A stretch of DNA of 64,000 bases, taken from contig JAJGQC010000616.1 of assembly GCA_021014325.1 (NCBI GenBank), positions 41,682 to 105,681 on the forward strand, read 5' to 3'. Below are positions 9,659 to 20,100 of this stretch, in pieces; the stretch's first letter is position 1; every line of letters begins with the position of its first letter. The notes below the pieces were generated by a model. It did no database searches and was not told the origin of the DNA. It saw nothing but the letters and a program-made list of their open reading frames with translations. The stretch is from Plazaster borealis (taxonomy: Eukaryota > Echinodermata > Asteroidea > Forcipulatida > Labidiasteridae). Both the position numbers and the translations under genes were made by a program.

Positions 9659-11101
9659 TTAAATGCATCGTACACGTTTTGTAATGACTTTGAAAATTAA
9701 TGGCAACACACAGGCACGTAGGAAGATGACTTTAACAGGGGGGGGGGGCAGGTTATATCTGTGAAATTTGCCTGGTCACTCACCTTAATTATTAAACACT
9801 TTACCCACATCCCCAGATCACCAGAATTGCATAAAATCGTTTAATGTACTATCAGTTAAAATCCCCGATGTAAAACATGAAGTTAAAATATTTAAAAAAA
9901 TACAACTGACACGATGTAAAGTTGATGATGGTAGAAACGTCCCTCGAAATATTGATGCTAAAATACTGCTTGATGCTATCTTTTTAAAGAAATGAGCATG
10001 CGCGGTACCAAGAATTTTTTGAACCGGGGGTCATAACAGCGCACACAGGCTTCTCCACTGGTGGCTCAAATAAATTTCAGGGTTGGGGTCCCGAGGGCCC
10101 CTGGAGCTCTGAGCTTTTGGCATTTTGGGGTCGAAAAATCAAGCTTCCGTGTGCCTAAATACAGAGGAAAAGAGTACTTCTGATCAATATCAACCGTCCA
10201 ATTTTACAGGAAAATTTCCTGTAACATCAACGAAGGACTCCTAGAAAATGTTAATCCCACGCTGGCTTTTGTATACACGCATAAGGAATGGGCGCCTCCT
10301 AGGATCCCTTCACTGTTGACCCCATACACATACTGTGTGGTACAAATTAACAAAAATTGGGGCCGGGCGTTCCTGCGCATGTGTTCAATTTGCGTCTGTT
10401 GCATGGGCGGAAGCACCGACGAAGAAACTTCAAGATTCCGTAAGCAAATGTATTCAAAGAGCCACTTTGTCAATGTGATCTGATTAAATGGCCTACAGAC
10501 TGAAGTACTATTCCCTCAGAACATTATGAACAAGCCAATTTATCATCCGGACAACATTTTTTTAGGGGGGCCCGGCATTGCTATGATTACCCTTTTTTGT
10601 TATGATTTTGATTGTTTTTTTCGATCGGAATGCGGATGTCAGAAAGAAATAAAATATATAAAAAAGGTAAATAAAAAAAAAGTTTTGGAAAAAAAAATCG
10701 CGGGCCCGGCCCCCCCCCCTCATGTTTTTAGCATGTTTTCAGCAGGGGCCAGTGCCCCCCCCCCCCGCCCCCGGTTCCTACGTGCCTGACTTACTTGGTT
10801 AGAAGTACAGCAACTTTGGTTAGAATTGAGAGACTTTTTTATTCGAAGTACTGCTGTTATGGACACAAAATCTGTTTATCCCCCAAATTTGAATCTGCGT
10901 CAGCTCAGAGTGTGTATTCCAATGCAGATTATTCTTCCTGCGTGGACAACCGCTCCAGATTTTCGGCAATATCTCGAAAATGCTAACATAACCACTTTTT
11001 GAAATGAAATTTTCACAGGTTAGTTTTATGGTATATTTAAAACTATGTAGGATTAAAACAAACAGTTGGTTCCAATTACCAAACGTACACAGCACCTTTA
11101 A
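9659..11101. mobile_element. TTAA MITE, type B, inserted at TTAA and itself interrupted
   Basis: The left border is TTAAATGCATCGTACACG, and the right border, CGTACACAGCACCTTTAA, is a diverged inverted copy. The empty site at 61441-61455 (TTGTTAATTTGAAC) corresponds exactly to the joined flanks. The target is therefore one TTAA, duplicated on insertion. The right half (10790-11101) carries the type B body (GTACAGCA, TGTGTATTCCAATGCAGATT, TTTCACAGGTTAG). Confidence 0.8.
9711..10788. mobile_element. CAGG-ended non-autonomous DNA element (1078 bp)
   Basis: The ends are CAGGCACGTAGGAA and TTCCTACGTGCCTG, perfect 14-base inverted repeats. G-rich and C-rich runs lie just inside (GGGGGGGGGGC at 9738, C-runs at 10710 and 10756). 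It interrupts the type B MITE. No transposase frame is present and no confident target duplication is visible. Confidence 0.7.
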
Positions 11102-11461
11102 TTTGAACAAATTATTTGTATTATACAAAAATAAAAATTTGTTTTTGCTATGGGTATTTAATTTCAAGAATTTTGAACGACTTTGTATAGATATAATTTA
11201 AAAAGAAGATTTGATTTCATAGAAAAATATGTCTTCGTTCGAGTTTTTCTTCTTCTCGTTTTCGATATGCGCGAGACTTGCACAGTTTGGTAACGATACC
11301 ATCTTGTGCACCCTGTGATCGATTTTTTTTATATATAAACATAGACATAACAAAGAGAGATGAACTAAGTACATAAAAGGGGCATATCTTGGCAGCGCAG
11401 GATAGAGTGAAATGGAGAATTGGTGAAGAGGCTTTCCTCCTGCAGTGGAGTGAAATAGGCT

Positions 11462-11810
11462 ATGACTATGATCCCTTTTCTTTAATCTTTTCTGTTTTAA
11501 ACATTGTGGGCATGAGCCCACAACACGAGAAAAGCCCACAAGTACAGATCCTACTTACAAGTAGCCCCTCAATGTAGCTCTTGTAAGGACAGACAGACAG
11601 ACAGACAGACCAGCTATGCTTATTAGTAGAGGGACATGGTGGGCATTCCACAGGTTGTGGCTGTGATCCCTTTTCTTTAATCTTTTCTGTTTTAAACATT
11701 GTGGGCATCACCCCACAATGTAAGGAAAGCCCACAAGTACATATCCTACTTACAAATAGCCCCTCAATGTAGCTCTAGTACGCCCAGCAGACAGACAGAC
11801 AGGGATAACA
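11462..11810. repeat. Two tandem copies of a ~200-bp unit with (GACA)n
   Basis: Positions 11466-11610 and 11669-11805 repeat the same order: ATCCCTTTTCTTTAATC, TTTTAAACATTGTGGGCAT, AGCCCACAAGTACA, TAGCCCCTCAATGTAGCTC, then a GACA microsatellite. Each unit has an internal ATTGTGGGC/GCCCACAA inverted repeat. Confidence 0.8.
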
Positions 11811-12372
11811 ACGTATTAGTAACGGAATTAAACACACAATTTGCACAGAAAAGACAAAACGAAACACTTTTGTTGTACACTTGATGATACATTTACAAAC
11901 TTGAATGTGAATTTATGACTTGTTTTTAAAAAGTACACACAACTTTGACTGGTATGAATTCTGTGAGGAGGCGTTTCCGTTCACCGGATAAGTTGCAAGA
12001 CAGTATCCTCAATGCGGGTGGTTTATCTGATGCATTTCCGGCAGCCATACAGCATAATATCCTGCCACCGTACGAGGAAACAATGACAGGAAAATCGTTA
12101 TGCTTTGACATTATAATATGGCAGAGCCATCTTGTTTTGTTCGGTAAATATATTGTAACGAAACCGAGGCCAATAAAATGCCAAAAACAAACAAACAAAC
12201 AAAGATCCCAAGACCCCCAACAAACAAACAAACATTGCTCATTTAATTTTATAGTTCCCTCTTGACGTCATTCAGTGCTCAGTGTAAAGTCGGTAATCTT
12301 TATGGGAAATTATCCTTATAATAAACATTATTTTATTGTTTTTTTGAACGAATAACTTATGCGTCGTGTGGC
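11811..12372. other. No gene supported
   Basis: Open frames exist on both strands near 11945-12265, but neither has splice context or family motifs. CAAACAAACAAA tracts occur at 12187-12200 and 12220-12235. Confidence 0.35.
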
Positions 12373-12728
12373 GTGTCGTGGCCGAGCGGTTAAGAGCACC
12401 GAACTAACACTCGACCTCTGTTGTTTTTGATCAGAAGAGTGTGGGTTCGAGTCACGGCCGTGGCACTTGTGTCCTTGAGCATGATACTTTACCGCAATTG
12501 ATTTGGGATGGGACATTAAGCCGTAGGTCCCATGTACTAGGATTGGTAATGCACGTAAACGAACCCATAACACTTATCGTGAAAGAGTAGGGGTTAACCC
12601 TGGTGTTCCTGAATCACATATGCAAGCACAGATTTCATTAGGCTTGCGAGCTGCAGTGATTAACTTCACTTATGAGGCATCTTTGGTTTCATTACAACAA
12701 ATATATAATTATAATAATAGTAACAATA
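12373..12728 (+). repeat. tRNA-derived SINE, family 1
   Basis: The head GTGTCGTGGCCGAGCGGTTA (A box) and GGGTTCGAGTCACGG (B box) resemble a class II tRNA (Ser/Leu type). The central body has GGATGGGACATTAAGCCGTA and GTAAACGAACCCA. The tail includes TTAACTTCACTTATGAGGCA and ends in an AT-rich simple repeat. The same structure lies on the minus strand at 58508-58907. Confidence 0.8.
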
Positions 12729-12839
12729 ATGCATTTTGCATAATGCCGACGATTGTATCGAATTCCTCGCATGAGTATAGTCGCTGAACTACTTGGCTAC
12801 CTAGTAAAATTAAAACGCATGACTTCCCTCAAAGCCCAA

Positions 12840-13027
12840 ACCAAAAATTCCTCGTATACAAAGATTGCATTTAGGCCCTATCGAGAAACAGGCGAGTAGA
12901 TCCTGTCATTTGATTGGAAGCACCACAATTACCACAAATTCTCTGCATGACTGGTCGGTGAACCACATGACTGCCAATCAAAACCCAAGTTGCTCGTACC
13001 ATAGAGAAAGGACCTCGTACATACAAA
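12840..13027. repeat. Dispersed repeat fragment related to 13400-13560 and 43190-43270
   Basis: GAGTAGATCCTGTCATTTGATTGG is similar to 13405-13430 and 43205-43225. Non-coding. Confidence 0.4.
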
Positions 13028-13032
13028 GTGTA

Positions 13033-13258
13033 CAGGGGCGGATCCAGGATTTTCCAAACGGGGGGGGGGGGGGCGTGAAAATATACCAAGCAGCAAAATG
13101 ATAAATGAAGTTTGTTGCGCCTGCGTAACACAAAGCTTCCCCATTTCTCCCTCCCCTTCTCTCTCTCCCCCTTTTTTTCTTTTCTCCCTCCTTTTTTGTT
13201 TTTATATGAAAAAGGGGGGGGGCGTGCGCCCCCACGCCCCCCCCTGGATCCGCGCCTG
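13033..13258. mobile_element. CAGGGGCGGATCC-ended MITE (226 bp) with GTGTA duplication
   Basis: The left end CAGGGGCGGATCCAGG and the right end CCTGGATCCGCGCCTG are inverted repeats. The five bases GTGTA lie directly outside on both sides (13028-13032 and 13259-13263). G- and C-runs sit inside each end. The design resembles the element at 9711. Confidence 0.75.
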
Positions 13259-13399
13259 GTGTAGACCTCTTGCATACGATGTCACAAGCCCCAAACAGTA
13301 CCCTCACTGAGGTCAATGAAGAGCTATTGGCTGAGAGTCGTTCGACACCAAAGATGGCGCCCAGTGCAAGGGGACTATTGCGTTAAACGGTTAGTATCG

Positions 13400-13565
13400 G
13401 CCCAAGAAGATCCATGTCATTTGATTGGATGATTGTAGGTCACGTGGCATTCAATATAATTAAACCATGGCCTATGTCATAAACCGTGCATTTTGTTACT
13501 ATTCATCGTGCATTTTCGTCCAATCCTGTTTTACTAATGCACCCAAGACCACATCATGACTCAAA
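13400..13565. repeat. Dispersed repeat shared with 43720-43815
   Basis: ATAAACCGTGCATTTTGTTA, CGTGCATTTTC and TTTTACTA blocks are repeated in the same order at 43735-43790. Non-coding. Confidence 0.5.
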
Positions 13566-13635
13566 AATAATGTAATTGGCAACTTTAAACCATTGGAATC
13601 AACTTATTTTATTCAAGCAACTACAAATATCTTCT

Positions 13636-13960
13636 TTAAAGGGAGGGTTTACCTCTGGTAATTACTCCAAAAATTAATAACCATAATAACCGATTCCCTT
13701 CAAAGGAATGTGGTTTTAAAGAGAGGAATTCATTTCAATCTGAGAAACGTTTCTGCATGAAACTTTTCCCAGATAGTGTATTCCAATACTGATTATTCTT
13801 CCTGCGTGGACATAACCGCTCCAGATTTTCGGCGATATCTAAAAAACGCTACCACCATTTGAAATGCAACCATTTTCAGAGGTTAGTTTTATTGTATATA
13901 TCAACCTGGATTAAAACAATCGAAAGGATAAAAAAAACTAAAGGTATACTTTGCCTTTAA
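13636..13960. mobile_element. TTAA MITE, type B variant (325 bp)
   Basis: Its borders are TTAAAGGGAGGGTTTACCTC and CTAAAGGTATACTTTGCCTTTAA. The body includes AGTGTATTCC, ATTATTCTTCCTGCGTGGAC and AACCGCTCCAGATTTTCGG. This is the closest uninterrupted relative of the element split by the LTR retrotransposon. Confidence 0.8.
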
Positions 13961-14164
13961 ATCTTAGTTCAAAACAATTGGATTGAAACTATTCTACTTA
14001 ACGTTAAAACAAATTAAAAACTCGGGCCTGGAATTTTGGCTTTGAGAGGGCAAAGCCATTTTGACTTTTCAAAGGCCACCTCCGCTGTAAAATATTTAAA
14101 TCTACTCGCACCAAGGCCAATATCAGGTATGCCAGGGTATTCAATGATACCGGTAGCTCAGTTA

Positions 14165-14540
14165 TTAAAGGCACTGTACACGTTTGGTAATTACTCAAAA
14201 TACATTTTAGCATAAAAACTGACTTGGTAACGAGCAACAGAGAGTTGTTGATAGTATAAAACATTGTGAGAAACGACTCCCTCTGAAGTAACGTACTTTT
14301 TGAGAAAGAGGTAATTTCTCACTAAAATAATAAAAGACTTCTTGCAAGAAGCCTTTTATTCCTATCTGAAAGCACACACATTTGTACAACAAGGGTGTTT
14401 TTTCTTTCATAATTTTCTTGCAACTTCGATGACCAGTTGAGCCCAAATTTTCACAGGCTTGTTATTTTATGCATATGTTGGGATACACCAAGTGAGAACA
14501 CTGGTCTTTGACAATTACCAAACGTGTTCAGTGCCTTTAA
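14165..14540. mobile_element. TTAA MITE, type A (376 bp)
   Basis: Borders are TTAAAGGCACTGTACACGTT and AAACGTGTTCAGTGCCTTTAA. The interior is nearly identical to 3551-3924, including the GACTTCTTGCAAGAAG centre. Confidence 0.85.
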
Positions 14541-15457
14541 ACTCAAAAAGGAAAATAATACAATGTGAAATTAATCAAACAGAATTACAACTACAATACA
14601 AACAGACCATGTAACCTGTGACATCACGCGTTTACAAAAGAGCCACAGAGCCTGGAATTTCTGCAGGCGCGATTTGAGCACAGCTCACTGGAAGAAAACA
14701 TCAAAACCATTGTATGTAGAATGCAATGTGCGATTTTTATCAATATTATTGATATGAAGAAATGCGACACATCTCAAAAACTTGATTAGCAGTTATTTTT
14801 ACAACTTTTGAATTCGTGTGGTAATTATGATGCCAAATGTAAAATTTTCTCATAAAACCAGTGTAATATCTTGCCTGCCAGGAAATGCCCTGGAATGTAC
14901 AAGGTCCTCTTTTTGTAAACCAATGCTACATGTTCTATTATATAAGAAAATAATAGAACCTTTTGCACACTGATACCAACCAAAATTACCTATGGTTCAA
15001 ATGCAAACAAATAGTGGCCTGACGTTCTATTGAATAGTGTTTAATTTTGTTCATGTACTTTTAAATTCAAACATAATACATGTACACATATTAATGTATA
15101 CTGTTTTTAAAATTATTTGTTTTACCTTGACAAAAATTGATACTTATGTTAGCATTAAACACAGTTGCATACGCTGCACACCTATAAGAAAGAAAGAAAT
15201 GCCACTGACAGCCATTTTGAATGTCAGTTTTTTAAAACAGTTTCGCCATATACAAAGATAAGAGACCATTGCCGTTGTCATCCTAGTTGAAAAATCTACC
15301 AACGACTTGGCTCGTAATGATGAATCCATTCTATCTAAACCCAAGTCTAAAGCCCTGTGAAGCAGTTTTCCTGATTGGCAAGATGCCTAAACCACTGTTC
15401 TTTTCATTCAGCTGGGAATGTATTTACTTTTCTTTTTTCTCTCTTTTTGTAATGCAA
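14541..15457. other. AT-rich intergenic DNA, no gene seen
   Basis: The frames at 15037-15261 and 15287-15478 have no recognisable family or splice support. Positions 14630-14670 weakly resemble 2040-2090. Confidence 0.35.
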
Positions 15458-15700
15458 GTTCGCCCCAAACAAGGCTAAAAGCCACTCTTGGAAAGGGGCT
15501 GCAAGAAGAATTTTTTTTTTTGATGAAAATAACTCAGGGGAGCTGAAGGTAGGAATTGATATTCCTCTTAATACAGTCTAGATTGTAGGATGGAGTGAAA
15601 CATGCACCAGGCAAGTAGTTCAAAAGAGACGCAGTACGTGGAATACAGCTGTTGGAATGGCTCTTTGTTCTACATCTCAGCAAAGCATGAGTGTATTTAT
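15458..15700. repeat. Dispersed repeat, inverted relative to 58925-59170
   Basis: AAAAGCCACTCTTGG, CAGGGGAGCTGAAGGTA, AGGAATTGATATTCCTCTTA, AACATGCACCAGGCAAG and ACAGCTGTTGGAATGGCTC all recur in reverse complement at 58925-59160. Non-coding. Confidence 0.65.
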
Positions 15701-16253
15701 ATGGGTGAGAGAAGAAGCAGAAAGCCTGGTTTCACACTCAAGCATCCTGATAGAAGGAACCAGGTCAGACACACTGGTGGCATAATTACCATGAAAATAT
15801 CTATTCAATTCCATCTCAATTTATTTCCGTACCAAATGAAACGAATAAATCAAACAGAAAATCCATGAGAAAGTAAGCTGAATTATCAAAAAGATGCAAG
15901 AAGCAAAAACAATGTTGGTATGGATCGGAGGCAACTTCTAGAAGCCTAGGCTTGTGGTAAGATGCCTTGGAAGGACAGAATAAAAACAAGAACAAGAACA
16001 CAGGGAAAGTTGGACCAAGACAGAACCGAAGCATGAAATCTGACAGATAAACTTCAAAAGTATGGACTCTGTGTTACCGGGATGAGAGTCAGTGCTGACA
16101 ACAAAAGTCTGAAACTGGGATCCAGATCTTAGGAGGAATATTGAAATGATCTGATTTCCACCTTTTGACAACCCCTGGAGTTATAGATTCCAAGGAGTTT
16201 CTGGGAAACAGTATCCTCAGTGCTAGAGAAGTAGATCAAAGAGCGTGACTTAT
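15701..16253. other. Intergenic DNA downstream of SF3A2
   Basis: Nothing recognised. SF3A2 transcripts probably end near 16230 if the AATAAA at 16254-16259 is used. Confidence 0.35.
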
Positions 16254-16259
16254 TTTATT
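16254..16259 (-). terminator. SF3A2 polyadenylation signal candidate
   Basis: AATAAA on the minus strand lies 150 bases after the SF3A2 stop codon. It is the first perfect hexamer downstream. Confidence 0.55.
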
Positions 16260-16408
16260 AGGACAACAAATACAGCAATTTCTGTTTGCCAGTCAGACTA
16301 AAAAAAAGTCTGAATTCGGATAGAAGTCTGAAATTTCTCACGCTTGGTATTGTGATGAAAATGTATGCAGTAGTGAGTTACTTCATTCAAACTGATTGTA
16401 TTTTCCGA

Positions 16409-17164
16409 CTAATTCTCATCGTCATCATCTTCTTCCCGGAAGCTCTTCAGGAGGGCCATTGGTGTAGGGGGAGGAGGAGGGGGTACTGGTAAGGGTAGCC
16501 CACCAGGCATCAAATTGGGTGGGGGTACAGGGAAGCCAGGAGGCATTGGAGGAGGCTTCATGCCAAACATGGGAGGTGGAGGCATATTGGGAGGAGGTAC
16601 AGGAGGGGGAGGGAGTGAGGCACCTCCAGAGGTTGAAAACACAGGAGGTGGTGGGGGAGGCATCGGCATTATTGGAGGTCGCTCCATACCCGGGGGAAGG
16701 TCCTGACCAGGTGGACCTGGGGGGCCGGGTGGGGGACCCATTGCTGGGGGTGGTACAGGGGGCTTAAGGGGTGGTGCCATCAAACTTGGTGGTCCTGAAG
16801 CTGGCACGCCTGGAGGCTCAGGGAGTCCTCTCATTGGAGGTGGAGGCCCACCCATGAGTAGTCGCGGTGGAGGGCCACCTCTTGGACCAAGGAAACCATC
16901 GGGAGGTCCAGGAGGTCTGGGGGGTCCACCGAATCTTGGAGGGGGGCCACGGAAACCTTCTGGGGGTGGAGGGGGACCACGGAAACCTTCTAGGGGTGGA
17001 GGGCCACCTCTTAGGGGCGGAGGAGGGCCACGTGTATCAGGGCGTGGTGGTCCTTGTTGCCGATCATCTGGTGGGGGGCCTCTCATACGAGGTCCAGCTC
17101 CAGGACTGTCACTTGAATTTTGCATGGGCTTTGGTTCCATCTTGAAGTGGAACTGTAAGAAAAA
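16409..17164 (-). CDS. SF3A2: SF3A2 coding exon 7 (proline-rich tail)
   Basis: It starts FFLQFHFKMEPK, continuing the conserved core for about eight residues. About 240 residues follow that are dominated by Pro and Gly (GGPPPLEGFRGPP-like repeats, MPMPPPPPPV). The acidic end is REEDDDDEN. The vertebrate heptad GVHPPAP repeats are absent; a Gly/Pro/Arg/Met-rich low-complexity tail takes their place. Confidence 0.95.
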   Translation of the reverse strand, partial: FFLQFHFKMEPKPMQNSSDSPGAGPRMRGPPPDDRQQGPPRPDTRGPPPPLRGGPPPLEGFRGPPPPPEGFRGPPPRFGGPPRPPGPPDGFLGPRGGPPPRLLMGGPPPPMRGLPEPPGVPASGPPSLMAPPLKPPVPPPAMGPPPGPPGPPGQDLPPGMERPPIMPMPPPPPPVFSTSGGASLPPPPVPPPNMPPPPMFGMKPPPMPPGFPVPPPNLMPGGLPLPVPPPPPPTPMALLKSFREEDDDDEN

Positions 17165-20100
17165 CTAATCAGAAACAGAACAAAAATAAAAAATATTAAA
17201 ATAGATGTTCAGAGGATTCAATGCTGTAGCCAATTTATAAATTTTCCCCCCAAAAAAATAAAAATTAAAAGTGGGCCAAATCCTGTAAAACAAAATCATT
17301 TCTTAAAGGTTTTATACAGGATTGGTAAAAGGATCAAAAACAACTTTGCTTAATTTTAGTCTGAAAACTTATATTGATCATGAAGTTCATACCAGAACCA
17401 TTTTTTTCTGTGAAAACTCTCCCTCTGAAATGAAGTCATATTCCAGTAAACTGTACCTGACAACACTGTCTGCGACTATTTTGTCAGCTCTACCAATCCT
17501 GTATAATACCTTTAACCCCAGCAGTGTACCAGACCAATTAAATAAGCGAAATCTTCAGACCATCTTCAGACCTTGCAGGGTCGCAGCCAGGCGATAAAGG
17601 AGCTCGCTTTATGGCTCGGTCCTCTATCGCACATTTTATCACATGGTTTTAAATGGACCTTGGAAGTGTCATGGCCGAGCGGTTAAGAGCACCAAATTCA
17701 AACTCTGGTGTTTCTGATCAGCAGAGTGTGGGTTCGAATCCCCAGCCGTGACACTTGTGTCCTTAAGCAAGACACTTAACCATTGCTTCGTCCTTCGGGT
17801 GGGACGTAAAGCCGTTGGTCCCATGTGTTGTGTAACGCATGTAAAAGAACCCAGTGCACTTATCGAAAAGAGAAGGGGTTCGCCCCGGTGTTCCTGGTTG
17901 TGGCTGCTAAATGCGCCGTAGCACCTTGTAAAAAACATTATAAGGTGCTACATAATTGGGTCTCATAACTCATAACTTCAATAACCCATCTTTCTGTTTA
18001 AAGTATATACTAAGCGCCTTGAGTACCTTGTTTGGCAGATACGTGCGCTATATAAGACTTCGATATTATTATTATTATTGTCATAAATGTAACCACAGCA
18101 TTCCAAGCAGTAAATATTTGTATACTATATTTTTGGGCGACCAGCTTCCATGTTCACCATGGATTTGCATTGTTACGTCATTCATTTTCATACAGTAAGC
18201 ACCGGAAGGTGAGCATGCCTTTTTGTGTGCTTTCGGTTAGCAGCGCTATGAAATGGAATCACGCACAGAAAGCACAAAATCGGACGTTGAAGCAGCTCTA
18301 TGAATTTGGGCCCTAACCCGGCACTCTGCTGATCAGAGCACCAGAGCTCGAGTCCCGTGCGCTTGACCATAGTGTTAGCCAGAGGGGTGTCTTGGTGTCT
18401 TTTGGACACACTGTTTTAAATTTGGACACCGTGTTTTATCTGTCATTTACATGTAAATTTATTGTTAGTGAAAATTTGGACACCCTTTTACCAAATCCTG
18501 GCTAAAACCTTGTGCTTGACCGTTAGGCCATGACACCTCAAGGTCAAGATACTGATCAAGAAATTCAGTATGTACAGAGCAAAACAAAAATCCAAACTGA
18601 ATTAGTTTCTAAGCTCACCTGCTTTGTTTCCTTATTCCAAGATGTCCAGAATTTGCTGTCCGCTTTGTCCACCTCACGGCTGGGCACCTGTAAACAATGG
18701 GTACATCATGTACATCATAGTTAAAGACAGGGTGTACTTTTCGTAATTACTCCAAATGTTTTAAAGGGATTGTATATGTTTGGCAATTGGAGCGTACTGT
18801 TTGTTTCAATTCATAGTTGTAGATATATACCATAAAACTAATCTGTGAAAAGTTTATTTCAAAAGGTTGTAGCGTTTTTGAGATATTGCCGAAAATCTGG
18901 AGCGGTTATGTTCACACATGAAGAATAATCTGCAATTGGAATACACAATCTGAGCAGTAACACTTCTCAGATTCAAATTTTGGGGGATAAAAAGTGATAT
19001 ATTTTTCCATAACCGCAGTACTTTGAAGTGAAAAGTTTCTCAAAATGCATTATACTATCCAAAGATGCTGTACTTCTTACCAAGTAAGTTCTTATTGGCA
19101 TTAATTGTCAGAGTCATTACCAAACAGATACAGACCCTTTAATGACCATAGAAACTTACTTGGTAAAGAGCACTGGGTAGCTGTTGATCTTTTAAAACTT
19201 TAAAGTAATGTAGTTTTAGAGAAAGGGGTAATTTTCACCATAAATTTAAATCTGAGAAAAAGCTTCAGGCATAAAGCCTTTCTCAGGCATCTGAAAGCAC
19301 ACAGTTCTATGCAACAAGGGTGTTTTTTCTTTCATTATTTTCTTGATGACTTAGTGAGCCCAAATTTTCACAGGTTTGTCTTAAATGCATCTGATGGGAT
19401 ACACCAAGTGAGGCTGCTGGTCTTTGACAATTACCAAAAGTGTACCCTGTCTTTAAAGGGTTTGTAAACGTTATGTAATTAATGGCAATAAAAACTTACT
19501 TGGTAAGAAGTACAGCAGCTTCCGATAGTATAAAGCATTATGAGAAACATTTCACTTTGAAGTAATGCGGATATGGAAAAGATATCAGTTTTATACAAAA
19601 TAATTTGAAACTGAGAAGCATTTCTCAGATTGTGTATTCCAATTGCAGATTATTCTTCCTGCGTGGACATGACCACTCCAGATTTTCGGCAATATCTCAA
19701 AAACGCTACCATCTTTTGAAATGAAATTTTCACAGGTTAGTTTTATGTTATATATCTACAACTAACAAACAGTATCAATATAAAATGTTGTCTTTACCTT
19801 GAAAGCAATAGTCTCATAAGGCTCTGCAGCAAACAGCAGGTACTGCCACTTCTTATCAGGGGGTTCCACTCTTTGCTCATACGCAGACATGAATCTGTGT
19901 CGGGGGTTCACACCCTCAGCAACTTCCGGATAGTCAATCTGAAAAATGTACAGACAACACTGTCAGATGGCTATTCAATGTTTTGGTAAGAAACGAATTA
20001 AGATGTGTCCGCATTCTTCATTTGATTTGGACGGATGACACTTTTGTTGTTGGACATACATGTACTCTCTGCAGTAAAAGCACTTTGCAAGTCAACATTA

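Larger units (their letters stand above)
9519..11290. mobile_element. Old dispersed repeat split by nested insertions
   Basis: The two flanks, 9519-9658 and 11102-11290, together match a continuous copy at 61310-61622. Shared blocks include AAGAATTTTGCCCAACTGA, ACAAATTATTTGTATTATAC and CGTTTTCGATATGCG. The 1.44 kb between them is a TTAA MITE that itself holds a CAGG-ended element. The repeat has no coding frame. Confidence 0.75.

Noticed and set aside
11945..12265. 106-residue open frame
   Set aside because: No family features, an overlapping frame on the other strand, and simple CAAA repeats inside; insufficient to call a gene.
16515..17168. Long Gly-rich plus-strand open frames
   Set aside because: They are the antisense shadow of the proline-rich SF3A2 tail; Pro codons read backwards as Gly.
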